Part shown: in pieces, positions 24,751 through 34,414 of the stretch
Position numbering within the stretch: the stretch's first letter is position 1
How the letters are laid out: each line of letters begins with the position of its first letter
DNA from: Spirochaetia bacterium
GTDB taxonomy: Bacteria; Spirochaetota; Spirochaetia; Treponematales; Breznakiellaceae
Reading direction: 5' to 3'
DNA: 45,284 bases
Assembly: GCA_025997795.1 (NCBI GenBank)
Contig: BNVB01000013.1
Location: 1-45,284, forward strand
The notes under the pieces: model-generated
Databases searched by the model: none
The model's input: only the letters and a program-made list of their open reading frames with translations
What the model was told of the DNA's origin: nothing
Position numbers and translations under genes: made by a program

Positions 24751-25767
24751 ATGGTCAACATAAAAGATATTGCCCGGCAGGCGGGTATGTCGCCATCCAC
24801 CGTTTCCCGGGTAGTTAACGGCAAAAAACACGTCAATTCCGAAAAGCGGGAACAGATACTTAAACTTATTGAGCAAACGGGTTATGTGCCAAATAAAGCA
24901 GCCCGCAGCATGGTGCTTAAACGAAGTTTTACCGTGGGCATCGTTATTCCCGATACCTTTAATATGTTCCAGCGTCAGCTCTTCTCCATTATAGAACGGC
25001 ACCTGGAATCTTTTGGTTACCATACGCTGTTTTTCTTTGTCAAGTTTGACGACCAGAGCGAAGAACACTGTTTGGCCCGGCTTAAGGCGGAACACCTGGA
25101 CGGGGTAATCATGATCCATGAAGTAAAAAATCCCCTCTTCTACGAATACCTAAGCGGAGCGGGGCTGCCGGCGGTAACAACGACATTTCATTTTCCGGGG
25201 CTGCCGGCAATTCATGTAAACGAAGAACAGGCTTCCAAGGATGCAGTAAATCACCTTATCAGCCTGGGCCACCGGCGGATTATGATGATTTCAGGCGATG
25301 GTTTTACCTTTGGCCGCCAGCGGGCGGAAGGTTTTTTCCAGGCCCTGGCAGAGGCGGACATAAGCTGGAATGAAAACCGGATAGTCTTTGTCCGCCACTA
25401 TACCCCGGAATTCGGCATGTACGGCATGAGGGAATTACTGCTTAGGGAAGCAAAAGCCGCGGAACGTTTTACCGCCCTTTTTGCCGCCACCGACGAGCTT
25501 GCCATCGGCGCCATCCGGGTACTGGAGGATGAAGGAATCCGGGTACCCGGGGATGTTTCGGTGGTGGGTTTTGACGACATCGACATTGCCAAATACATGA
25601 CCCCCCGGCTTACCACCATCTGCCAGCCCCTGACGGAGATTGGCGAAAAAACCGCCCAGGCGCTGCACCGTCAGATTACCGGAAACCATCCCGCTTTTGG
25701 TGAACCGGGGGAACAGATACTGCCCTACAAACTGGTTATCCGGGAATCTACCCGGAGCCGTTCCTGA
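24751..25767 (+). CDS. LacI-family transcriptional regulator
   Basis: 338 residues. The N-terminal helix-turn-helix is textbook: MVNIKDIARQAGMSPSTVSR, then VVNGKKHVNSEKREQIL. The rest is a periplasmic-binding-like sensor (GIVIPDTFNMFQRQLF, GDGFTFGRQRAEGF, VVGFDDIDIAKYMTPRLTTI). As last gene of the transporter operon it likely represses both divergent iol promoters through the AAACGTTT-centred sites. The inducer is probably inositol or a breakdown product. Confidence 0.9.
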   Translation: MVNIKDIARQAGMSPSTVSRVVNGKKHVNSEKREQILKLIEQTGYVPNKAARSMVLKRSFTVGIVIPDTFNMFQRQLFSIIERHLESFGYHTLFFFVKFDDQSEEHCLARLKAEHLDGVIMIHEVKNPLFYEYLSGAGLPAVTTTFHFPGLPAIHVNEEQASKDAVNHLISLGHRRIMMISGDGFTFGRQRAEGFFQALAEADISWNENRIVFVRHYTPEFGMYGMRELLLREAKAAERFTALFAATDELAIGAIRVLEDEGIRVPGDVSVVGFDDIDIAKYMTPRLTTICQPLTEIGEKTAQALHRQITGNHPAFGEPGEQILPYKLVIRESTRSRS

Positions 25768-25796
25768 TTGCCACAAAACCGCCGCCGTGTTATACT
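25768..25796 (+). promoter_or_regulatory. Promoter placed for a leaderless start
   Basis: TTGCCA (25768-25773), a 17-nt spacer and TATACT (25791-25796). The ATG of the LRR protein is only 9 nt past the -10 hexamer, so transcription would begin at or next to the start codon. No Shine-Dalgarno sequence precedes that ATG. Confidence 0.6.
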
Positions 25797-25805
25797 ATAA
25801 TTGTT

Positions 25806-26654
25806 ATGAAACCTCTTTTACCGTGGAAGTTTTTTCCGGTTTTACTCTTTTTTGCCCTCCCTGTTGTTTCCGCTTTTACCCAAAGTGCGGCGGGTCTTTC
25901 TATTACCGTGGAAGAAAACGATGGTAAACTAACCATTATCAAATGCAAGGGCTTTGTTAAAGAAGTGGTAATTCCCCCGGAAATCAACGGTATGCCCGTA
26001 ACGGCCATTGGCGATTATGCCTTTGCCAAGCGGGATATCACCATGGTTACCATACCAGAAAGTGTTACTTCCATTGGCAAAGGAGCTTTTTCGGACAACA
26101 AGTTAACAGAGATAGTCATAGGCGACAATGTTACTTCGCTGGGCATGGGAGCCTTTTCCTTTAACCAGCTGGTTAAAGTAACCATAGGCCGGGGCATCAC
26201 TTCCATTCCCCGGGGCTGCTTTCAGGTAAATCTTCTGCGGACCGTGGAAATTCCTGCCGCTGTTACCGCCATTGGGGACTATGCTTTTTTTGGCAACCGC
26301 CTTACAGGTATCACCATACCCGCCGGTCTTAACTCCATTGGGGAAGGGGCTTTTTCGGGAAACAACATCACCCTGCTTACCATCGGCGCCGGGGTTGCCA
26401 AAATTGGCGACGGCGCCTTTTACAATAACGACCTTAACCGCATCACCATACCCGGCGGGCTTGCAGAAGTGGGCAGACGGGCCTTTAACAACAAACCAAA
26501 GAACAACAGTTTTAGCACCCGGGTAAATTATTACGATACCCAGGAAAAGCTGCTTTTTTCTACCGATGCAAGTTTTGATACTTACTACAATTCCCAGGGA
26601 AAAAAAAGCGGAACCTATATCTATGCCGACGGAGCCTGGAAGCTCGGCACATAA
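25806..26654 (+). CDS. BspA-type leucine-rich repeat exported protein
   Basis: 282 residues. The signal peptide (KFFPVLLFFALPVVSAFTQS) has no lipobox. From about residue 60 come LRR_5 repeats of roughly 23 residues, such as VTAIGDYAFAKRDITMVTIP and VTSIGKGAFSDNKLTEIVIG. The C-terminus has YYDTQEKLLFSTDASFDTYYN and a WKLGT end. BspA-type LRR proteins occur widely in oral and gut treponemes and may bind host or matrix proteins; no function is shown here. The start codon appears leaderless. Confidence 0.8.
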   Translation: MKPLLPWKFFPVLLFFALPVVSAFTQSAAGLSITVEENDGKLTIIKCKGFVKEVVIPPEINGMPVTAIGDYAFAKRDITMVTIPESVTSIGKGAFSDNKLTEIVIGDNVTSLGMGAFSFNQLVKVTIGRGITSIPRGCFQVNLLRTVEIPAAVTAIGDYAFFGNRLTGITIPAGLNSIGEGAFSGNNITLLTIGAGVAKIGDGAFYNNDLNRITIPGGLAEVGRRAFNNKPKNNSFSTRVNYYDTQEKLLFSTDASFDTYYNSQGKKSGTYIYADGAWKLGT

Positions 26655-26686
26655 CAGTACCTTAAACGATAGATCACGGAGAACCC

Positions 26687-28054
26687 ATGATAGTAATGAA
26701 ATTCGGCGGCAGTTCGGTTGCCGGGGCAGAACGGATACGAAACATCGCAGAAATTGTTAAAGATCAAATCGACCGGAAGCCCGTATTGGTTCTTTCCGCC
26801 ATGGGAGACACCACCGATTATCTCCTGGAAGCTGCCGAAAGGGCTCTTAAAACCGGCTTTGTCTCCATCGAAAAGATCGAGGACCTGCACCTTAAGGCTA
26901 TAGCCGATCTGGAACTGGGGGCCGTTCTGCAAAAGGAAATTAAAACCCTCTTTTGGGAATTGGGCAGCCTTCTTACGGGTATTTCCCTTACCAAAGAATT
27001 AACCGGCAGAACCAGGGATTGTCTTGTATCCTTTGGGGAACGAATGTCGGTGCGTATAAGCGCCGCATATCTTCGTACAATAAAGATTAAAGCCCGGGCG
27101 GCGGACGCATGGGATGTGGGTTTTATTTCTGATTCGGAATTCGGCCAGGCAGAACTGCGTAACGAAAGCTGGGTCCGCATCTCCGCTTCTATCCGCACAA
27201 TTATTGCAGAAGGAATACTCCCGGTGGTAACGGGTTTTATTGCCAAAGATGAAAACGGCAACATCACCACCCTGGGCCGGGGCGGGTCGGATCTATCCGC
27301 TACGCTTATCGCCGCGGCCTGCAAAGCAGAAGAAGTCCAGGTATGGAAAGATGTGGACGGCATCATGAGCGCCGACCCCCGGCTGGTAAGCGCCGCCAGG
27401 CCGGTAGAAATGGTTACCTACGATGAAGCGGCGGAACTGGCCTACTTCGGCGCCCAGGTACTTCACCCCAGGGCCATGCAGCCCTGCATGAAAACCGGCA
27501 TCCCTGTACTGGTAAAAAATTCGTTCAACCCAAGCGCGCCGGGAACCCGCATTGAGGCAGGGCCGGACAAAAATACTCCCCTAATCCGGGCAATCACCAG
27601 CAGAAAAAACGTTACCCTGGTGGACATTGTTTCTACCCGTATGCTCGGCCAAATTGGCTTTCTTGCCAGGGTTTTTGCAGCCTTTGCCAAAAACGGCATC
27701 TCCATTGACATGGTAGCCACCAGCGAAGTGTCGGTGTCCCTTACCCTGGATGCGGAACGGGACCTAAGCTCGTTATGCCGGGAACTCTCTGAATATGCCG
27801 CCGTGGAAGTAAAAACCGGCAAAGCCATTGTAACGGTCATTGGCGATGTACGCCGTTCTTCGGAGATCCTCCACGAAGCCTTTGGCATTTGCCGCAGGTC
27901 GAACATCCAGGTACAGATGATTTCCCAGGGAGCCAGCAAGGTTAACATCAGCTTTATTGTTAACGATAAAGAAGCGGACAACGTTGTAGAGGAACTGCAC
28001 CGTTTTTTCTTTGAGGCCTGCGAAAAAACCGCCAAAGGAAAGGAAAAAAAATGA
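26687..28054 (+). CDS. lysC: Aspartate kinase
   Basis: 455 residues with a CGGAGA-type site before ATG 26687. It phosphorylates aspartate, the first step to lysine, threonine, methionine and diaminopimelate. MKFGGSSVAG at the N-terminus, CLVSFGERMSVR, GRGGSDLSATLIAAA and WKDVDGIMSADPRL are kinase motifs. The C-terminus has two ACT-like segments (LVDIVSTRMLGQIGFLARVF and VTVIGDVRRSSEILH), so allosteric control is likely. It overlaps dapB by 4 nt (ATGA). Confidence 0.93.
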   Translation: MIVMKFGGSSVAGAERIRNIAEIVKDQIDRKPVLVLSAMGDTTDYLLEAAERALKTGFVSIEKIEDLHLKAIADLELGAVLQKEIKTLFWELGSLLTGISLTKELTGRTRDCLVSFGERMSVRISAAYLRTIKIKARAADAWDVGFISDSEFGQAELRNESWVRISASIRTIIAEGILPVVTGFIAKDENGNITTLGRGGSDLSATLIAAACKAEEVQVWKDVDGIMSADPRLVSAARPVEMVTYDEAAELAYFGAQVLHPRAMQPCMKTGIPVLVKNSFNPSAPGTRIEAGPDKNTPLIRAITSRKNVTLVDIVSTRMLGQIGFLARVFAAFAKNGISIDMVATSEVSVSLTLDAERDLSSLCRELSEYAAVEVKTGKAIVTVIGDVRRSSEILHEAFGICRRSNIQVQMISQGASKVNISFIVNDKEADNVVEELHRFFFEACEKTAKGKEKK

Positions 28055-28836
28055 AAATTGGCATCATCGGTTATGGAAAAATGGGAAAAATGGTGGAACA
28101 GGCGGCGCTTTCTCGGGGCCACCAGATTGCGGTGGTAATCGATCCTATGGTTAACGATACATGGTCCGCCTCGGGCGCCGCCGTATCCCAAACCTTTTCT
28201 GCCGAAACTGCCGCCGATGTGTTTATTGAATTTACCCAGCCCGAAACGGCGCCGGGAAACATTAGCGCCGTTACAAGGGCAGGAATTCCCCTGGTAAGCG
28301 GATCCACCGGCTGGTACGAAAAACTTCCCGCTATAAGAAGCGCCATTGAACAAGCAGGCGCTTCATTTCTTTGGTCGTCGAATTTTTCCCTGGGGGTAAA
28401 TCTTTTTTACCGCATTGCCGCCTATGCGGCAAAACTGGCGGACCCTTTTGCCGAGTACGATGTGGGAGGTTTGGAAGTTCATCACAATAAAAAATCCGAC
28501 AGCCCTTCGGGAACTGCCCAGACCTTGATGGAACAGGTGCTTGCTTCCATGAAACGTAAAACCCGGGTCTTGTGGGAAGCCCCGTTACACAACATGGAAG
28601 CGGATACTATCAACTTTGCCAGCCTCCGTTATGGGACAGTTCCCGGCACACATTCCCTTTTTTTTGATTCCCCCGCAGATACCATCGAAATAAGCCACAC
28701 CGCCCGGGGCAGAGAAGGTTTTGCCGCCGGAGCGCTGGCTGCCGCTGAATGGCTGCTCCGTTCCGGTCCGGGACAACAAGCCGGAGAAGCGCGCCGGGGT
28801 ATCTTTACCATGGACGATGTGCTGGAAACCAAGTAA
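28051..28836 (+). CDS. dapB: 4-hydroxy-tetrahydrodipicolinate reductase
   Basis: 261 residues, start overlapping the lysC stop. The NAD(P)-binding motif is GIIGYGKMGKMV, and the catalytic segment EVHHNKKSDSPSGTAQTL matches DapB. FIEFTQPETAPGNI corresponds to the usual DFT loop. It reduces the dapA product on the way to diaminopimelate and lysine, so peptidoglycan precursors depend on it. Confidence 0.92.
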   Translation: MKIGIIGYGKMGKMVEQAALSRGHQIAVVIDPMVNDTWSASGAAVSQTFSAETAADVFIEFTQPETAPGNISAVTRAGIPLVSGSTGWYEKLPAIRSAIEQAGASFLWSSNFSLGVNLFYRIAAYAAKLADPFAEYDVGGLEVHHNKKSDSPSGTAQTLMEQVLASMKRKTRVLWEAPLHNMEADTINFASLRYGTVPGTHSLFFDSPADTIEISHTARGREGFAAGALAAAEWLLRSGPGQQAGEARRGIFTMDDVLETK

Positions 28837-28864
28837 GATCGATAAACCAATAAGGAGACCGATG

Positions 28865-29761
28865 ATGAGTACACTATTCCGAGGAGCCTATACTGCCCTT
28901 GTTACCCCAATGAAAGAAAACGGCGATGTGGACTATGACGGATTCCGGCAGCTTATCAATTTCCAGATAGACGAGGGAATCGACGGCCTTGTACCGCTGG
29001 GTACCACCGGCGAAACTCCCACCCTGGACGACGGCGAAGAAGAAAAACTCATCAAAATTGCCGTAGAAGAAACCGCCGGACGGGTTCCGCTGATTGTCGG
29101 CGCCGGCTCCAATTCAACCCGGCACATGGAAACCTATGTAAAACGGGCCCGGGACCTGGGGGCAGACGCCGCCCTGGTGGTAACTCCCTACTACAACAAA
29201 CCCAACGATTCGGGTCTTATCAAACACTTTGAAATTGCAGCTTCGGCGGGACTTCCTATTATTATTTATAATATTGTCGGCCGTACCGGGCGGAACATCC
29301 CCGCCCCGCTTATGGAAAAACTTGCGGAAATTCCCGGCATAAGCGGTGTCAAAGAATCTTCCGGCGACATTGGCCAAATGGGCGACATTATAGACCGCAT
29401 AGCCCGCAGGCGAAAAAATACCGGTAACCCATTTTGGGTGCTTTCCGGTGACGACAGTTTTACCCTGCCTCTTTTGGCCATGGGCGGGGACGGCCTTGTT
29501 TCGGTTATCTCTAACCTGGTTCCCAAAAAAGTAAAGACCCTGGTTAGCTGCTGCCTTGAGGGTGATTTTGAAAATGCCCGGCAGTTATACTATGAACTGC
29601 TCCCCTTAATGAAAAACGCCTTTATCGAAACCAACCCGGTTCCAATAAAGGCGGCCATGAATTGGGCAGGGCTTCCTGCCGGGCCGGTACGGCTTCCGCT
29701 GGGGCCCCTTTCGGTATCAAACGAAGCGGTATTGCGAAAGATTATTCCAGCATTGCAATAG
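28865..29761 (+). CDS. dapA: 4-hydroxy-tetrahydrodipicolinate synthase
   Basis: 298 residues from ATG 28865 (AAGGAG 7 nt upstream); the adjacent ATG at 28862 is an alternative. It condenses pyruvate with aspartate semialdehyde. GLVPLGTTGETPTL, VTPYYNKPNDSGL, Tyr135 in IIIYN and the Schiff-base Lys163 in GVKESSGD are all present. Length is standard. The gene ends in a 20-nt overlap with the convergent cyclase-family gene. No dedicated terminator was seen. Confidence 0.92.
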   Translation: MSTLFRGAYTALVTPMKENGDVDYDGFRQLINFQIDEGIDGLVPLGTTGETPTLDDGEEEKLIKIAVEETAGRVPLIVGAGSNSTRHMETYVKRARDLGADAALVVTPYYNKPNDSGLIKHFEIAASAGLPIIIYNIVGRTGRNIPAPLMEKLAEIPGISGVKESSGDIGQMGDIIDRIARRRKNTGNPFWVLSGDDSFTLPLLAMGGDGLVSVISNLVPKKVKTLVSCCLEGDFENARQLYYELLPLMKNAFIETNPVPIKAAMNWAGLPAGPVRLPLGPLSVSNEAVLRKIIPALQ

Positions 29762-30383
29762 CCCGGATTGGAGACCCGTCCCGCCCTTCCAGTTTTAACG
29801 GCAGGGAAAAAAAGGTAAACACCGTATCCAGGGGAAGCTGTTCCATATTGGCAAGCCCTTCTACAATAACAATTTTTGCCCCCAGCATCTTTACATGGAC
29901 ATACTTCCAGTCATAACCATTGGGGGTAGGCATATCCATACCCACAAGTCCTACGTTTTTTTCCACAAACCAGTCCGCCAGTTCTTTGGACACATAGGGA
30001 AAACCGGAAAAAAATGCCGCATCGGGAAACTTTTTATCCCAGCCGGTATGGAGCAGTACAGCAGTTCCCTGGGTAATGTACTTTTCAACGGGCTTTATAT
30101 CTTCCGGGGTAATGGGACTATCGGGTTTTTTTGCCGTCAGGTCCAGCCGCACCGCTTTAACCACAAGCCGTTCCAGGGGAATTTTGTCGATGGTTTCGCC
30201 GTCATTGTAAAAATGCCTTTGGGCGTCCATGTGGGTTCCCTGGTGGAGAGAGGTGATAAGCCGGGAAAGATTATAACCCAGCGTTTCCAGCGTACAGTGC
30301 CAGCTGATGCTCAGTTTGGGATCCATGGGCATGGTAGGGGCTCCGTCAAACATTGGAGCAGTAAGATCTATCAGTTTACTCAT
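29742..30383 (-). CDS. Cyclase-family (kynurenine formamidase-like) metal hydrolase
   Basis: 213 residues with AAGGAG upstream. The metal-binding motif HQGTHMDAQRH places His47, His51, Asp53 and His57 as in the cyclase/kynurenine formamidase superfamily, whose members hydrolyse amides, esters or lactones. It follows the SDR gene by 32 nt at the tail of the rhamnose-type operon. Acting as a sugar-lactone hydrolase after the SDR would fit the context but is inference. Confidence 0.8.
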   Translation of the reverse strand: MSKLIDLTAPMFDGAPTMPMDPKLSISWHCTLETLGYNLSRLITSLHQGTHMDAQRHFYNDGETIDKIPLERLVVKAVRLDLTAKKPDSPITPEDIKPVEKYITQGTAVLLHTGWDKKFPDAAFFSGFPYVSKELADWFVEKNVGLVGMDMPTPNGYDWKYVHVKMLGAKIVIVEGLANMEQLPLDTVFTFFSLPLKLEGRDGSPIRAIAMLE

Positions 30384-30415
30384 GTTTTTTCTCCTTTATG
30401 CGCTGTCGCATAGGT

Positions 30416-31216
30416 TTATGCGCTGCCGGCAAAATTGGCGGTTTTACCCAGGCCTTCGGGGCCCATGGCAAGATAACCAGAATCGGCAAACAGATCGTGG
30501 CCGGTAATAACAGCGGCATCATCGCTTAAAAGATAAACCACGGCGGCGGCAATCTGGGAAGGCTCCTGCAGTTTCTGGAGCATGTGGTACTCTTCCCAGG
30601 CTTTGGGGGTACTTTCCCAGGTTTTGTCCGGCGTTGCTTTAAGGACCTCATCTGTTTTTACCCAGGCAGGGCTTATGCAGTTAACCCGGATATACGGAGC
30701 TAAATCCAGGGCAGCACAACGGATAAGCTGTTTTACCGCACCTTTGGCAGCATTATAGGTCCAGCGCAGGGGCTGGGAAATATGGCCGGAGATACTGGAC
30801 ACGCAGACCACAGACCCTTCTTTCTTTTTGCGGTTTTTGGAAAATTCCGCAATCATCCGGGCATAGGCCGCAGGGCCCGCCATAAAAGTATGGGTCCAGT
30901 CTTCGTAGGTGGCATCCATAGCCTTGGCAGTAAAAGGAAAGGCATTGTTCACCAGAAAATCAAGTTCCCCAAAAAGGGCCCGCCCCTGGGAGATAAGTTT
31001 TTCCGGCACATCCTTTTCTTCCATGTCTGCAGCAGCAAAGTGAACATTGTTCCCGTATTTTTTTTGAAATTCTTCCAGGGCTGCCTTGCCGCTGGTTTCA
31101 CTGCGGCCGCAAAAAAGAACCCGCACATCTTCTTCCAGAAGCCGCTCTACAATTGCCCTGCCTATGCCCCTGGAACCGCCTGTAACAATGGCGGCTTTTC
31201 CTTTTAAACCTTTCAT
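30416..31216 (-). CDS. Short-chain dehydrogenase/reductase
   Basis: 266 residues. The cofactor motif TGGSRGIG is at 12-19 and the catalytic residues are Ser140/141 (VSSISG), Tyr154 and Lys158 (TYNAAK). The NAG motif of most SDRs reads NNAF. It is separated from the upstream binding-protein gene by a terminator-like hairpin. It probably oxidizes a sugar or sugar alcohol brought in by the transporter; the substrate cannot be read from sequence. Confidence 0.85.
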   Translation of the reverse strand: MKGLKGKAAIVTGGSRGIGRAIVERLLEEDVRVLFCGRSETSGKAALEEFQKKYGNNVHFAAADMEEKDVPEKLISQGRALFGELDFLVNNAFPFTAKAMDATYEDWTHTFMAGPAAYARMIAEFSKNRKKKEGSVVCVSSISGHISQPLRWTYNAAKGAVKQLIRCAALDLAPYIRVNCISPAWVKTDEVLKATPDKTWESTPKAWEEYHMLQKLQEPSQIAAAVVYLLSDDAAVITGHDLFADSGYLAMGPEGLGKTANFAGSA

Positions 31217-31230
31217 GGTTACCCCCTAAA

Positions 31231-31286
31231 AAAACCACGGATCCCGGGTGTCCCCTAAAGGGGAACCCTACGGGGGTCCGTGGTTT
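31231..31286 (-). terminator. Terminator or attenuator between binding-protein and SDR genes
   Basis: AAAACCACGGATCCC (31231-31245) pairs with GGGGTCCGTGGTTTT (31272-31286), with a small inner CCCC/GGGG hairpin. On the minus strand the stem is followed by a run of seven Ts, so it is a good intrinsic terminator. It probably lowers expression of the SDR and cyclase genes relative to the transporter. Confidence 0.75.
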
Positions 31287-31304
31287 TATTAAACAGTTTC
31301 GATA

Positions 31305-32336
31305 CTAGTACACAAAGTCAGCCAGGTTGGTATTATCAAAGGTCTTGGGTTCTTCCAGGGCCATTACCCAACCATTGGACCGGATGGTGATACTGCCATA
31401 CTTGCCGGCGTTAAAGCTGGCGCCGGGAGCGGGTTTAAAGGAACCGTTCTTCTCTTCCCAGCACATATACACCGCCAGGTACCCTTCTTTGGGAGGATCC
31501 CAAAGCTGGAATCCGGGGGAAGTACCATCTTCAACATACTGTTTCATTTCTGACGGAAGTCCAAGGCCGGTAACTTTTACCTTGTCTGCAACCTTGCGGG
31601 TCTGCACAACTTTGGTAGCAGCTGCAATACCTACCGTGGTGGGGCAAATAACGCCGCGCAGATCGGGGTATTTGTTAAGGAGCGCTTCCATTTCGGTGGT
31701 GGACTTTTCGGGTTGATCATCGCCGTATACCACGTCTACCAGTTTCATCTTGGCATACTTGGGATTAGCCAGGGCTTTTTTCATCCCTTCAATCCAGGTA
31801 TTCTGGTCCGGAGCGCTGGTGGTAGCCGAAAGAATGGCAATTTCACCTTCATAGTTGATGTAGCCGCCCATAAGTTCAATCTGGGCATCGCCAATGGTGC
31901 CAAAGTCTACGGGCATAATCGCCGCATCCCGGTGACTTTCACTGCCGGGAATATCCTGGTTGATAATGTAAAGCCGTACCCCCGCTTTCCGGGCATCGTC
32001 CAGGGTAGCGTTAAGGGCGTCTTCGGAGTTGGCCGCCAGAAAAATGGCAAACGCCTTGTTCTGCACCGCCGCTTCAATGTACTCGATCTGATCGGTGGCT
32101 CCAGCTGAAGCAGGGCCGACATAGTAGTATTCAAACTTATCGGCGCCCAGTTCTGCAATTGCCTGTTCAAAACCCGAGCTTAGCGCATCAAAGTAGGGGT
32201 TTCCCAGGTTATTGGGAATAAAATAAATTTTGATCTTTCCGCTTCCCGTTGTATCCCCCGATCCCTTACAGGCCAGGAAAGCCATTGCCATGATAAGACA
32301 CAGAGCAGCAAGCGCCAGTTTCTTCATCCTTTTCAT
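31305..32336 (-). CDS. Rhamnose/AI-2-type ABC substrate-binding lipoprotein
   Basis: About 343 residues from ATG 32336, which lies 4 nt after GGAGGA; nearby in-frame ATGs at 32339 and 32327 are alternatives. The signal peptide ends AFLACKGS, a lipobox. The mature part (KIKIYFIPNNLGNPYFDALSSG, YEGEIAILSATTSAPDQNTW, GVICPTTVGIAAATKVVQ) is the RhaS/LsrB type of sugar-binding protein. Rhamnose is suggested by the mutarotase in the same operon. Confidence 0.82.
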   Translation of the reverse strand: MKRMKKLALAALCLIMAMAFLACKGSGDTTGSGKIKIYFIPNNLGNPYFDALSSGFEQAIAELGADKFEYYYVGPASAGATDQIEYIEAAVQNKAFAIFLAANSEDALNATLDDARKAGVRLYIINQDIPGSESHRDAAIMPVDFGTIGDAQIELMGGYINYEGEIAILSATTSAPDQNTWIEGMKKALANPKYAKMKLVDVVYGDDQPEKSTTEMEALLNKYPDLRGVICPTTVGIAAATKVVQTRKVADKVKVTGLGLPSEMKQYVEDGTSPGFQLWDPPKEGYLAVYMCWEEKNGSFKPAPGASFNAGKYGSITIRSNGWVMALEEPKTFDNTNLADFVY

Positions 32337-32416
32337 CATTTCCTCCATCCTAAATTCAAGTTTTATCTCTACCAGGACATTAACAGCCCCGGTTATGACC
32401 ACGTTACCGTACTGCT

Positions 32417-33397
32417 TTATTTATCTTTTAATTCCCGTAAAAGCGTACTGATATTGGGAATGATTATGGAAACAAGCAGTATCAATCCCATAAGCGCCAT
32501 TTGGGCATCCGAAGTAATGTGGGCGGTAATAAGCCCCGTTCTAAGAATAATCACCAGGATCACCGCTATAAAGGTACCAAGGATACTGCCCCGGCCGCCG
32601 TTTATATCGGCCCCGCCAAGAAGTACCATGATTACCACTTCAATTTCTGTATTCAGGTTCATGTCGTAACGAACCAGAAGCAGCCGGGACATGGTAGCTA
32701 TACCGGCTATGCTGGCAATAAGACCCGATGTAATAAAGAGGATCATCTTAACCATTTTTGTATTGATCCCCGAATGAATTGCCGCCTGTTCATTGGAACC
32801 AATGGAATAGATCATCCTGCCAAAACTGGTACGGTGAAGCACCAGGTAAAAAAGTACCGCAGCAATAATAAAGAACAACAGGGTTACGGAAAAACGGATA
32901 TTACCTGTCTCAAAGACTACCCGCTTGTCGATGCTGTTAAACCACCGGGGGAATGCTCCCAGCCCTTTGTCGCCGATTAGTATCTGGGAAACGCCGCGGA
33001 AAAGGCTCATGGTACCAATGGTAACGATCATCGACGGCAGTTTAAGGAACGAAATAAGTACGCCGTTAAAGAAACCGCAGACAATGCCCGTAAGAAGGCC
33101 GCAGCCTATGGCCATACCCATGGGCATTCCCGCATGAAAAACCAGGGCTGTTATGGTGGCGGAACAACACATAACCGAGGGAACCGAAAGGTCGATCATG
33201 CCCGCTACAATAATAAAGGTCATGGAAAGGGCGGTTAAGCCCAGCTCTATGTACCTGGTGGAAGTCCGCAGAAAATAACCCAAATCCCTAAAACTTTCCG
33301 ACATGATCATGCTGATAATCAGCACCACCACCAAAAGCACAAAAGGCACTGTCTCCTGCCGTTCCGAGAGCTTCTTGATATTCTTGTTCACCATCAT
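32417..33397 (-). CDS. ABC transporter permease (RhaQ/LsrD-like)
   Basis: 326 residues, ribosome site AAGGAAAG. A membrane protein of the BPD_transp_2 family: MTFIIVAGMIDLSVPSVMCC, FFNGVLISFLKLPSMIVTIG, VMVLLGGADINGGRGSILGT. It pairs with the permease at 33407 to form the heterodimeric channel typical of RhaSTPQ and Lsr systems. Confidence 0.88.
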   Translation of the reverse strand: MMVNKNIKKLSERQETVPFVLLVVVLIISMIMSESFRDLGYFLRTSTRYIELGLTALSMTFIIVAGMIDLSVPSVMCCSATITALVFHAGMPMGMAIGCGLLTGIVCGFFNGVLISFLKLPSMIVTIGTMSLFRGVSQILIGDKGLGAFPRWFNSIDKRVVFETGNIRFSVTLLFFIIAAVLFYLVLHRTSFGRMIYSIGSNEQAAIHSGINTKMVKMILFITSGLIASIAGIATMSRLLLVRYDMNLNTEIEVVIMVLLGGADINGGRGSILGTFIAVILVIILRTGLITAHITSDAQMALMGLILLVSIIIPNISTLLRELKDK

Positions 33398-33406
33398 GTT
33401 CTTTCC

Positions 33407-34414
33407 TTATGCCTGGGCCCGTGCTTTTAATTTCCGCTGGTCCCCGGTAATGGCCTGATCCAGGAGAAGGGCGATAACGATGATAAGCCCGTAACAGAAA
33501 CGCTGCACCGTACCGGGAATACCTACGGTGGCGATTATGGTGTTTACCGTACCCAGGAGCAGGCAGCCCAGGAATACGCCCGGCACCGTTCCCTTGCCGC
33601 CGGATACGCTGACCCCGCCGATAATGGTGGCGGAGATTACCACAAATTCCAGGCCGTTACCGGTATTACTGGGATTTACATAACCAAACCGGGATGCCGA
33701 CATAAGACCGGTAAGACCCGCAAGAAATCCGGTAATGGTAAAAATAAGGAATTCCGTTTTACGGCAGTCGATACCCCGCAGGTGGGCCCCTTCGCGGTTT
33801 GATCCCACAGCGTATACTTCCCGGCCAAAGTGGGAATACCGCAGCATAAAATAAAAAAATACCGCCGCCGCAAAAGAAAAAAGCACCATCCAGGGAAAAA
33901 GAAATTCCCCTATCCGCAGGCCTTCCTGAACGGGAATCTTAATTGCTTCGGGCATTTGGTCTCCCGTTACATGGGTGCCATGGGAGATAATAAAAGTAAA
34001 ACCCCGGAAAGCGTTCATGGTTCCCAGGGTTACAATGATTGCGGGAATTTTTACATAGGATACAAGGAAACCGTTGAGGGCTCCGCAGAGGGTCCCAATC
34101 AGAATGCAGAGCGAAACTCCCAGCCACAGGGGTATGCCCGCATCCCGGAAAAGAATACCCACCACCATGGCGCTAAAGGCCACAAGGGATCCTATGGAAA
34201 GGTCAATATCCTTGACAATAACCACCATCATCATCCCCATGGCCATGGTAAGATTAAGGGGCATCCAAAGTACTACGCTGTTGATAATGTTGGGCAGCCG
34301 GGTAGAAAACAGATCCGGCTTGCTGATGCCGCTGATAACAAAAATAACAAGGATGATCCCCAGGGTAACAAGTTCTTTAATATTGGTGTTGATAAACCGT
34401 TTTAGACCGTTCAT
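33407..34414 (-). CDS. ABC transporter permease (RhaP/LsrC-like)
   Basis: 335 residues, overlapping the ATPase gene by 4 nt (ATGA). Motifs such as MMMVVIVKDIDLSIGSLVAF, LNGFLVSYVKIPAIIVTLGT and SATIIGGVSVSGGKGTVPG identify a sugar ABC permease. It is distinct enough from the neighbouring permease to be a separate channel half. Confidence 0.88.
   Translation of the reverse strand: MNGLKRFINTNIKELVTLGIILVIFVISGISKPDLFSTRLPNIINSVVLWMPLNLTMAMGMMMVVIVKDIDLSIGSLVAFSAMVVGILFRDAGIPLWLGVSLCILIGTLCGALNGFLVSYVKIPAIIVTLGTMNAFRGFTFIISHGTHVTGDQMPEAIKIPVQEGLRIGEFLFPWMVLFSFAAAVFFYFMLRYSHFGREVYAVGSNREGAHLRGIDCRKTEFLIFTITGFLAGLTGLMSASRFGYVNPSNTGNGLEFVVISATIIGGVSVSGGKGTVPGVFLGCLLLGTVNTIIATVGIPGTVQRFCYGLIIVIALLLDQAITGDQRKLKARAQA

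Noticed and set aside
28721..28861. Extended N-terminus for DapA
   Set aside because: The extra 47 codons overlap dapB in another frame and do not resemble DapA; AAGGAG precedes ATG 28865.
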